Assembly (NCBI GenBank): GCA_902490305.1
Contig: CABUDI010000005.1
Span: forward strand, 48,632 to 112,631
Direction: 5' to 3'
Length of the DNA: 64,000 bases
Source: an uncultured Collinsella sp.
Lineage (GTDB): Bacteria; Actinomycetota; Coriobacteriia; Coriobacteriales; Coriobacteriaceae
A program made the translations under genes and the position numbers. Below, one piece after another: positions 41,921-52,178 of the stretch. Numbering within the stretch: the stretch's first letter is position 1; each line of letters begins with the position of its first letter. The notes beneath the pieces were generated by a model. It saw only the letters and a program-made list of their open reading frames with translations. It was not told the DNA's origin and did no database searches.

Positions 41921-42100
41921 CTACTCGTCAACTGGATCGCACCAATCTGCTGGCAAAACACAGCTTGATTCTTTATCGACATAGCACCAATCCGCAACAG
42001 GGCACTCGGCGATGTCGTAAAAATTGCATATATCAACTCCAAGACAACAAGGCTCAACGGGAGGATGTTCATTTGAACCAACAGGATGGATATGCTTCAT
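41921..42100 (-). CDS. Cys/Asp-rich precursor peptide B (predicted RiPP substrate)
   Basis: 59 aa with a clear AGGAG 5 nt before the ATG. The N-terminal leader MKHIHPVG matches precursor A. The C-terminal half has seven cysteines: C18, C19, C25, C33, C39, C47 and C54. Asp follows at spacing CX3D for C19, C25, C33 and C54, CX2D for C39 and CX4D for C47. Aligning the two peptides puts DIC, YD, DWC/DYC and the last two Cys in register. Such repeated Cys-Xn-Asp pairs are the cross-link sites in freyrasin-type ranthipeptides made by PapB-like radical SAM enzymes. It sits 36 nt after precursor A. Confidence 0.8.
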   Translation of the reverse strand: MKHIHPVGSNEHPPVEPCCLGVDICNFYDIAECPVADWCYVDKESSCVLPADWCDPVDE

Positions 42101-42136
42101 AACAGCTCCTCACCTTAATCCAATTAGAGACTACGT

Positions 42137-42334
42137 TTAATCAATGCCACAGTGATCTACAACGCAGATGCTGCCGCCATCCATGTCATAGTCGCAGTAA
42201 TCGTATGCACCACAGCCATCTGCTTTATCATAAACAGTACAGATGTCAGTAATGCCCAAGAGGCAGTCAAAAGACATCGGCTTCACGCCTGCCTCGTCGC
42301 CACTTCCTGGATTAATCGGATGAATATGCTTCAC
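42137..42334 (-). CDS. Cys/Asp-rich precursor peptide A (predicted RiPP substrate)
   Basis: 65 aa from GTG 42334, 5 nt after AGGGAGG. Leader MKHIHPIN, followed by a Gly/Glu segment. The core has six cysteines within 39 residues: C24, C32, C41, C47, C57 and C62. Asp partners lie at CX3D for C32 and C41, CX2D for C47, C57 and C62 (the final Asp is the C-terminal residue), and CX5D for C24. The MKHI leader recalls SCIFF peptides (MKHIK...), but the acidic core differs from the Cys-rich SCIFF core. It lies 169 nt downstream of the maturase on the same strand. Confidence 0.82.
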   Translation of the reverse strand: MKHIHPINPGSGDEAGVKPMSFDCLLGITDICTVYDKADGCGAYDYCDYDMDGGSICVVDHCGID

Positions 42335-42503
42335 GACTACCTCCCTTTGAGTGCAGAAAAACCTCAATATTGTGTATAACAAACCAAGATGTCTAGTTCA
42401 CCATATTTCTAGAATGGTTTCGGCGAATGTAGCAATAAGCTTCGCAGACGGTAATCAGAAGAACGAACACCTCCACAATGGTGACAGCAATGCGCTGAAC
42501 CGC

Positions 42504-43862
42504 TTATTCCGATACAGTAGCTTCTCGTTGATTTTTCTCCTGCGAAGATGAGTGGCGGGAAATAAGGTCAAAAGCCATCTCGTAGCACATTTTTCTATAT
42601 TCACATGATGCAGGGTGTAGACTCTTGGGCAAGAGGCCGTGCTCGTCTGCAGCCTCCCAGCTACAGCCCCCACCACAGAAAGACCGAGCCCAACAGTCCG
42701 TACAGTCAATTCTTTTTTCGACACCCTGACTCCAGTTTTCAATATACCTAGTTTCGTCAATTCCGGTGACGATGTTGCCCATTTTGAATCGCATCATCCC
42801 GACAAACCTGTGACAGGGGTATACGTCCCCTTCGGGAGTCACGGAAATAAAACGCCTGCCAGCCCCGCATCCGACAAAGGCGATCCTGTTGCTCATAATC
42901 AAATCAACTGCAGTTTTCAATGTTCTAAACAAGGGCTTTTCCCCTTGATCAATCTGTTTGAGATATTGATCCGCCAAATCTATTAGGCCCGCCCTGATTT
43001 TGTTTAATGAGTGTTCGTCGAGTTTGATATTCTCATCGAATGAGCTCACGGGCGAGAAGTAAATCCTTCTGAAGCCCATCTCTTTAAACTGAAGATAGTC
43101 TTCAACAAGGTTACAGTTATTATTTGTTAAGGTCGCTCTTGCGCCGAAGGGGAACGACTCGGAAAAACGACGAACGTTTTTGTCGATATCGGAGAAAGAG
43201 CCGCCTCCCGTCTTGTACGGGCGCGATGCATCGTGCTTGCATCCTGTACCATCGAGACTAATCAGAACAGAAAACCCGTGCTCCTTGAAAGAATTCACAG
43301 CAGTGTCATTCAAAAGCGTTCCGTTGGTCGTAATAGAATAGGTAAAGTTTCTATTGGGGTATATTCTTTTTGAATAGTCGACCGTTTTCCATATCAGCGG
43401 CTCGTTAATCATGGGTTCCCCACCAAAAAAGACGATCGCAAGCGTTTCGTTTTCCGATGAACTTGCGACGAGGTAGTCGACCGCCTTGAAGGCTATCTCG
43501 TCTGTCATCAGCAGAGGAGACGTTCCATAATCTCCTTTACCGGCAAAACAGTAACTACAACCAAGGTTGCATGCATGTGAAACGTGGAGTTCGATGGATC
43601 TAAGTTTTCGAGGCGTGTCTTTTGTTAAGAAAGTCCGCTCAGACAATCGTTGATACTCATCAATGTCGTCTTCAAGTTCTGCTATGGTCGTTTGGTCGTA
43701 GCCTTTCGCAGCAAGTGACTTTGTTAGCAACTTCGAGTTGACCGTTCTTCCCGATGCTTCAAATATGCGAAGCGCATCTTCTGATGCTTGGTCAACCTGA
43801 AAGCAATTGCGAGTGACCTCATCGAAGCAGTAACGACGATCACTTACTGAGAAAAAATGCAT
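42504..43862 (-). CDS. Radical SAM/SPASM peptide maturase (ranthipeptide/SCIFF-maturase type)
   Basis: 452 aa from ATG 43862 (GAGGA 4 nt upstream; the longer GTG start at 43892 lacks a site). Residues 1-~75 resemble the N-terminal recognition domain of SCIFF/ranthipeptide maturases (HFFSVSDRRYCFDEVTRNCFQVD). The radical SAM motif CNLGCSYC has C98, C102 and C105, with FFGGEP at 145-150. The SPASM region has eight cysteines (C332, C350, C387, C390, C396, C400, C420, C426), including CTDCWARSFCGGGC, enough for two auxiliary [4Fe-4S] clusters. Enzymes of this build form thioether links from Cys to acceptor carbons. First gene of the minus-strand peptide operon. Confidence 0.92.
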   Translation of the reverse strand: MHFFSVSDRRYCFDEVTRNCFQVDQASEDALRIFEASGRTVNSKLLTKSLAAKGYDQTTIAELEDDIDEYQRLSERTFLTKDTPRKLRSIELHVSHACNLGCSYCFAGKGDYGTSPLLMTDEIAFKAVDYLVASSSENETLAIVFFGGEPMINEPLIWKTVDYSKRIYPNRNFTYSITTNGTLLNDTAVNSFKEHGFSVLISLDGTGCKHDASRPYKTGGGSFSDIDKNVRRFSESFPFGARATLTNNNCNLVEDYLQFKEMGFRRIYFSPVSSFDENIKLDEHSLNKIRAGLIDLADQYLKQIDQGEKPLFRTLKTAVDLIMSNRIAFVGCGAGRRFISVTPEGDVYPCHRFVGMMRFKMGNIVTGIDETRYIENWSQGVEKRIDCTDCWARSFCGGGCSWEAADEHGLLPKSLHPASCEYRKMCYEMAFDLISRHSSSQEKNQREATVSE

Positions 43863-44416
43863 ACGTTCCTCAATTTCATGCTGGACTGGCACTAACCTTG
43901 TTTATTGTTGCGCAGCTATAAAAAACCACCAGCGGGGATTCGGTGTGCGGCCCAATCGGACTCCCAAAAGGTTCTATTTGAGACTGGCAAGCTTTGTGTT
44001 GTTGGCACTTCGACAGCGCTCTTTATTCCAACATGGAGCCTCGCAGTTTGAGTCGACTTGCCTCTGGAAGGTCCGATCTTAACTTGATTTAGGATGAAAA
44101 CAGATTACAGGCGCGCTCCTCTAGAAAGAAAGGAAACCAATCGCCGCCTTTCACCAGGAAAGTTTTTATAGCCCACCTCGAGCAAAATGAAAGATGCGAG
44201 AGCGATTGGGGAACAACGCGAATCTCCCCTTTTGGGTGGAAGCGAGCCTTCAGCCACCGGCGAACGACTCGCCCTGGTCAGAATCTGGAAGTGGTGCCGG
44301 GCCGCTTGGGCCTCCCCGGTGACTTCGTGGGGCTTACCTGCCTGACGTCGAGGAGTACATCCGCAAGATTCGTTCCCTATGCCGTTTGCTCTCACGCCCG
44401 CCTTGGTTCCAAGTCG
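43863..44416. other. Promoter side of the maturase operon and right end of the island
   Basis: No gene I can support. Short open frames exist (for example a 53-codon frame from an ATG near 44187), but they lack homology cues. The part next to the maturase is AT-rich and should hold its promoter. GC content rises again near 44230, where core-like sequence resumes. Confidence 0.35.
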
Positions 44417-44785
44417 GGCGAGCACGAGGTCGCGCCGGCGCATCCGCTGGGACTGCTGCGCGTGCAAAACGGCTACGCGGTGAGCGTCCCGCGCTGGATT
44501 CAGCCGAGTGAGGAAGGCGTCGAGATCGGCGCGCTGGCAACGGGGGAGGGCGGCATCACCGATGTGGGCGATGACGTTTCGGCTCGCCATGCCCACGTGT
44601 GGTGCGATGACCAAAATGTCTGGTACGTTGAGGACCTGTCGTCCACCAACGGAACCGTGGTGGTAAACGGCGCGACGAACGTCTGCACCCAGGTCGAGCC
44701 CGGCCGCTCCGCCCAGCTCAACCCCGGTGACGAGCTCAAGCTCGGAGAATCCACAACCTACGCCATCCTCCTCGGCGCCCTCTGA
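44417..44785 (+). pseudogene. Truncated second copy of the FHA gene (3' end only)
   Basis: 44432-44785 encodes the complete C-terminal FHA domain of the gene ending at 38116: the same 117-residue length, 13 substitutions, no indels. The N-terminal domain is missing and is replaced by unrelated sequence; the frame remains open from 44291. Both copies end in LxxGAL-stop. It may be an expressed FHA-only fragment, but no ribosome-binding site is evident, so it is treated as a gene fragment left by recombination. Confidence 0.8.
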
Positions 44786-44803
44786 CTCATCTCCTAAATA
44801 AGT

Positions 44804-44864
44804 TGCGGTGAAATAGGGGCTGTTTAAGGCTACGGCCGGCAAAAACAGTTCCTATTTCACCGCA
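44804..44864. repeat. Long REP-like hairpin after the FHA fragment
   Basis: TGCGGTGAAATAGG (44804-44817) pairs perfectly with CCTATTTCACCGCA (44851-44864). After a 2-nt internal loop, CTGTTT (44820-44825) pairs with AAACAG (44843-44848). Twenty base pairs in total, without a T-run. Confidence 0.65.
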
Positions 44865-44975
44865 GCTGCCATTTGGTCCCTCGGTGACGGAAGGATCAAT
44901 TTTGCCCTTGATGGTCACTCGAGGTAAACCTTTACCGCCCGCCTATATTTGTCGAAATTACACTTGACGGCGGGG

Positions 44976-45261
44976 TACAATAAACCCGCATGCGGATTTC
45001 CGTTGCGGGCGCCTCCCATCGCCGGGGCGTGCCCGGGAGCATCCGGCATGCGGCCTTTGCGGCGCTCGGTCATGTGCAAGACGGGCAGCTGGGCCTGTGG
45101 AGTGCGTGCAGCCCTCCTCGCCTCGGCATGCCTTCTCTCCACGCCATGTACCTGCTGCTCAGCCTGCCTGCCAGATGATGGAAGCAACAGCGAAAATCCC
45201 ATCACGCCAACATCCCGGCGATCGCCGGGGCCTGTATACCTATATGAGAGGAGAGGGGTAT
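44976..45261 (+). promoter_or_regulatory. Promoter and long structured leader of the pyruvate oxidoreductase gene
   Basis: TACAAT at 44976-44981 is a good -10, with only weak -35 candidates. About 275 nt of GC-rich leader follow, with pairing such as GCATGCGGAT (44988-44997) / ATCCGGCATGC (45041-45051). The AGGAGAGG site lies just before ATG 45262. No gene is supported here. Length and structure suggest post-transcriptional control. No TPP-riboswitch signature was recognised. Confidence 0.4.
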
Positions 45262-48801
<3,540 letters not shown>

Positions 48802-48811
48802 GTCTCCCACC

Positions 48812-48936
48812 GCAGGATCTGAGGGCTGACCTTCGCGGACGTCCTCGGACATGAAAGAACCCCCGCTGCGCACTACGTGCGGCGGGGGTTCTTTCGTCCT
48901 GCGGAGTGTCCGCGAAGGTTAGCCCTCAGATCCTGC
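48812..48936. terminator. nifJ terminator nested in a 29-bp inverted repeat
   Basis: Inner hairpin: GAAAGAACCCCCGC (48853-48866) / GCGGGGGTTCTTTC (48882-48895). Outer arms of 29 nt (48812-48840 and 48908-48936) pair in 28 of 29 positions, the exception being a G-T wobble. The whole 125 nt folds on itself on either strand. Confidence 0.8.
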
Positions 48937-49007
48937 TACGACTACGTCCTCGGATTGTGGGGCTGAATGAAGGACGTGGTTGGTGGGGCCTTTTGTCCCG
49001 GTCGCTG

Positions 49008-49109
49008 TTTCGCGGCAACGCCGCGAAAGGCGCGCCTCTTTGGGCATGGAGGGGGACTTGGTCGTTGCCGCCTTCTGTCCCTTGGCTTTTTCGCGGCTTT
49101 GCCGCGAAA
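49008..49109. repeat. Two directly repeated hairpins (TTTCGCGGC/GCCGCGAAA)
   Basis: Identical 9-bp arms at 49008-49028 (loop AAC) and 49089-49109 (loop TTT), each preceded by TGTCCC and followed by GCGC-rich sequence. REP-type unit in tandem, 81 bp apart. Confidence 0.6.
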
Positions 49110-49496
49110 CGCGCGGCGCGGACCTCCTGGCTATTCCTTTTGATGGATGAAAAGCCGCTTGTTTTTGCAGGGGTGCATACTCGTCTTATAAGTGCATAGA
49201 ATCTCGTATAGTGCGAGTAAGATTTTGCGCTGTCCGTTTTGTGTTTAGCAAAGATATAGTTTGCATAATCCGGTCTAATCCCTGCTCTATTTAAATAAAG
49301 TTGCACGTAAATGGCGTAGATATGCGTGAGCTGGGGTTCTTTACGCTGAGCGGGTAAAAACGACCGTTCACCGTTCCGCTATTTTCAAAATGAATAAAAT
49401 GAGCGATAAAGAGAATATAAACCTTAATAAACTCGCGTATCGCACGGACGCGGGTTATTAATGGGTTGTAGGCCTTTTACAGAAAGGATTCCAGCA
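49110..49496 (+). promoter_or_regulatory. AT-rich upstream region of carbamate kinase
   Basis: No gene. Contains AATGAATAAAAT (49389-49400), which resembles half of an arginine-repressor box, and several AT-rich hexamers. The RBS AAAGGA precedes ATG 49497. ArgR control is a guess from this single word. Confidence 0.3.
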
Positions 49497-50459
49497 ATGT
49501 CTAAGCCTCTTGGCAAGCCCGATCGCATCGTCGTCGCCCTCGGCGGCAACGCCCTCGGCAACAACCCCGTCGAGCAGATCGAGGCCGTGAGCAACACCGC
49601 CCACGCTCTCCTCGGTCTCATCGAGCAGGGCAACGAGATCATCATCACCCACGGCAACGGCCCGCAGGTCGGCATGATCCAGAACGCCTTCGCCGCCGCC
49701 CACGACGCCATCGGCACCCCCGAGATGCCGCTGCCCGAGTGCGGCGCCATGTCCCAGGGCTACATTGGTTATCACCTGCAGCAGGGCATCGGCCGCGAGA
49801 TGCACAAGCGCTATAAGCGTTGGCACGCCGCTACCGTCGTCACCCAGATCGAGTGCGATCCCGACGATCCCGCGTTCAAGAACCCGACCAAGCCGATCGG
49901 CCCCTTCTACACCGAGGAGCAGGCCAAGGAGTTCATGGCCGAGGATCCTTCCAAGGTCTTCGTCGAGGATTCCGGCCGCGGCTGGCGTCGCGTCGTCGCT
50001 TCCCCCGATCCCAAGAAGATCGTCGAGGCTGACTCCATCCTCAACCTGCTCGACAACGAGTTCATCGTCATCGCCTGCGGTGGCGGCGGCATCCCCGTCG
50101 TCCGCGACTACGAGAACAAGGGCTGCTACAAGGGCGTTCCCGCCGTCATCGACAAGGACCTGGGCGGCGAGCTGCTGGCCGAGGACTGCGACGCCGACGT
50201 CCTGTTCCTGCTGACCGCCGTTGAGCATGTCGCCATCAACTTTGGCAAGCCCAACCAGGAGGAGCTCGAGGACATCACCGCCGACGAGGCCGAGCGCCTG
50301 GCCGACGAGGGTCAGTTCGGCAAGGGTTCCATGGAGCCCAAGGTTCGCGCTGCCATCAAGTTCGCGCGTTCCCGCAAGGGCCGCACCTGCATCATCGGCG
50401 CCCTGGACAAGGCCGCCGAGACCATGGCTGGCCTCTCCGGTACCCGCATTCACGAGTAG
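49497..50459 (+). CDS. arcC: Carbamate kinase
   Basis: 320 aa amino-acid-kinase-fold enzyme that makes ATP from carbamoyl phosphate. VVALGGNALG opens the protein. IITHGNGPQVGMIQNAF, VVTQIECDPDDPAF, GGGGIPVV and KGSMEPKVRAAIKF are family landmarks. ATG 49497 is used. No arcA (arginine deiminase) or ornithine carbamoyltransferase lies next to it. Carbamoyl phosphate may come from another ureido compound (inference). A terminator follows at 50525. Confidence 0.95.
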   Translation: MSKPLGKPDRIVVALGGNALGNNPVEQIEAVSNTAHALLGLIEQGNEIIITHGNGPQVGMIQNAFAAAHDAIGTPEMPLPECGAMSQGYIGYHLQQGIGREMHKRYKRWHAATVVTQIECDPDDPAFKNPTKPIGPFYTEEQAKEFMAEDPSKVFVEDSGRGWRRVVASPDPKKIVEADSILNLLDNEFIVIACGGGGIPVVRDYENKGCYKGVPAVIDKDLGGELLAEDCDADVLFLLTAVEHVAINFGKPNQEELEDITADEAERLADEGQFGKGSMEPKVRAAIKFARSRKGRTCIIGALDKAAETMAGLSGTRIHE

Positions 50460-50524
50460 TCTCTACTCTGTTGCCTCTCTCGTGGGCGCCAGGCAAAGCG
50501 CCCACAAACTAGCCTCTCTTCATG

Positions 50525-50558
50525 AGCTCCGCAGTCCGCTCCGACTGCGGGGCTTTTG
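50525..50558 (+). terminator. arcC terminator
   Basis: GCTCCGCAGTC/GACTGCGGGGC with a short loop followed by TTTTG. Confidence 0.75.
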
Positions 50559-50592
50559 CTATTGAGGTAGCTGTTCATGAAACCCGGCACTT

Positions 50593-50785
50593 GGGGACGT
50601 TCCCTTTCTGCCGGCAGCTTGGGACAGTCCTTAAAGGTAGCTCCTGACAGCTGGGAATGGGCCTATTCGTCCGCCCATGAGCGGCATCCGCAAGGGCTGT
50701 CCACAGTGGCTGGTCATTTATGTCTGTCCCCAATGACCACTCATTTTTGCTGTTCACCTAGTCATTGGGGACGTTCTTAAATGAC
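50593..50785. repeat. REP-like repeat cluster between arcC and the peptidase gene
   Basis: Copy 2 of the element at 38116 (GGGACGTTCC, CTGCCGGCA, TTGGGACAGTCC) lies at 50593-50630. A second hairpin spans 50713-50785, with outer arms GTCATTTA/TAAATGAC and inner arms GTCCCCAATGAC/GTCATTGGGGAC. The latter ends exactly at the peptidase stop codon and probably acts as its terminator. Confidence 0.6.
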
Positions 50786-51819
50786 TAGTAGTAGGCCCAC
50801 ATGGCTTCGATTTCATTGAGGACTTCTACGACGCCCCAGCGGCGGGCGCTGCGGCTTTGCGAGTTGGGGTCGTAGACTCCCACTTGATCGGCATCGTCGA
50901 TGCCCCAGAGCACGATATAGTGTCCAACGCTGGTAAAGGTGCCGGGACGAACCGATGCGATGATGGGTGCGCCCGAGCGCAGCGCCTGGGTGATGGAGCT
51001 GCGATCGATATGGAGCTCAGTTCCGTTAAGGCCCAGCTGCCATGCGCCGCTCGTCATAAACGACCACTCGGTGGCGCCGGTGGGGGCATAGTTGCCCGCC
51101 TCGGAAAGAGCGCACATATCGACCGGCGTCATATCGGTGTGGCCGGTCTTATAGATGTAGACCATGGTAAGACAGGTAGGGCCGCAGGCATTTTGGCGGA
51201 TGGTACCGCCGGCGTAGGGCAGCTCCGACCATGCCGGGTCAATCTGATAGATGTGGGGCATGGTGCCGGCTTGCCACTGCGAACGCGGGGTCGAAAACGC
51301 AAACGAATAGCCGGGCGCGACCGGGGCCTTGAGCAGCTTATCCTCGGCGGTTGGATCGAGGCCGGCCGAGCCGTGGGAGATACAGGAGCTCATAAGCACA
51401 AAGACCAGACAGGTGAGGATAGAGCACAGTGCGAGGCGAAGTCGACGAGCTGACAGGGCGGGGGCATTCACGTACGATGTCGAGCGGTAAGGCTTGCCGT
51501 CGCGTCCGCCTTGGGGATGCGAAAAGAAGCGGTTGATATGGATGCCGGGCTGACGTGCGCCGTTGCGGCGCAGTTGCGGAACCTCGGCCTGACGCTGTCG
51601 AGTGCGCGCGCCCAAGCGGCTATCTTGCTGCGCGCTTGTGGCCGTACTCGGACGGCCGCTCTGCCGTGCTCTGCTTGTCTGCTGCCGAGACGAAGGTCTG
51701 GGTTGCTCTTGAGGGCGTTGCGGATTGCTGCTCGTGGCCCTTCTGGGCGTCGGCGTGGTACGGCCAGCAAGGCGAACACTTTGTCGCCGTTGATCACCGT
51801 CGTTGTATCCGTATGCCAT
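50785..51819 (-). CDS. Membrane-anchored C39-like cysteine peptidase
   Basis: 344 aa. A ~125-residue basic Arg/Gln/Pro-rich cytosolic tail is followed by one helix (~126-146, LALCSILTCLVFVLMSSC). The exported peptidase_C39-like domain has Gln209/Cys212 in RQNACGPTC, His300 in VGHYIVLWG and Asp317 in YDPNS. Such proteins are papain-like, but many are uncharacterised. The position of the charged tail predicts an extracytoplasmic catalytic domain. No substrate gene adjoins it. Confidence 0.75.
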   Translation of the reverse strand: MAYGYNDGDQRRQSVRLAGRTTPTPRRATSSNPQRPQEQPRPSSRQQTSRARQSGRPSTATSAQQDSRLGARTRQRQAEVPQLRRNGARQPGIHINRFFSHPQGGRDGKPYRSTSYVNAPALSARRLRLALCSILTCLVFVLMSSCISHGSAGLDPTAEDKLLKAPVAPGYSFAFSTPRSQWQAGTMPHIYQIDPAWSELPYAGGTIRQNACGPTCLTMVYIYKTGHTDMTPVDMCALSEAGNYAPTGATEWSFMTSGAWQLGLNGTELHIDRSSITQALRSGAPIIASVRPGTFTSVGHYIVLWGIDDADQVGVYDPNSQSRSARRWGVVEVLNEIEAMWAYY

Positions 51820-52178
51820 TCGTACCGCCTTGTCTCATGTATAACCTGTCTATCCTACAAAAAAGATGTGCAACAAAGGGGTCTGCGCGTCAAAAGCTCG
51901 GTAAACGGTACGAAAGGCGCAAAACACACGGCCTCAAAAACATCTCTATATGCGTCCGATGAGCGTACGCCCGTCGGGCGGGCGGCAACAATGGGCTGCA
52001 AACTGTGCCGTTCGTCCCAAAAATGGCGCCGCTCGTTTTGCAGTTCTGCCATCGGTCGAGCTACAAGCGGCGCTGCTGTGCCAAGGCCGTATCTTAAAGC
52101 CACGGAATAAAAGCGCGCGGCAAAACGGACCGCGCAAGGGGTGACGCCAAGGGCGTCAAAAAGGAAAGGAGGGGAACA
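51820..52178. other. Divergent promoter region (peptidase / amino-acid permease)
   Basis: No gene seen. A small GACGCC/GGCGTC hairpin (~52142-52158) precedes the strong AAGGAGG site of the permease. No confident promoter boxes. Confidence 0.4.

Noticed and set aside
42393..42476. 27-codon hydrophobic frame between the maturase and precursor A (starts GTG, ...VFVLLITV...)
   Set aside because: Composition suggests a membrane peptide, but there is no ribosome-binding site and the start is unclear.
44187..44345. 53-codon plus-strand frame upstream of the FHA fragment
   Set aside because: No ribosome-binding site, no recognisable motif, composition not convincing.
44976..45261. TPP riboswitch in front of the thiamine-diphosphate-dependent oxidoreductase
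   Set aside because: The conserved CTGAGA core and partner motifs were not seen.
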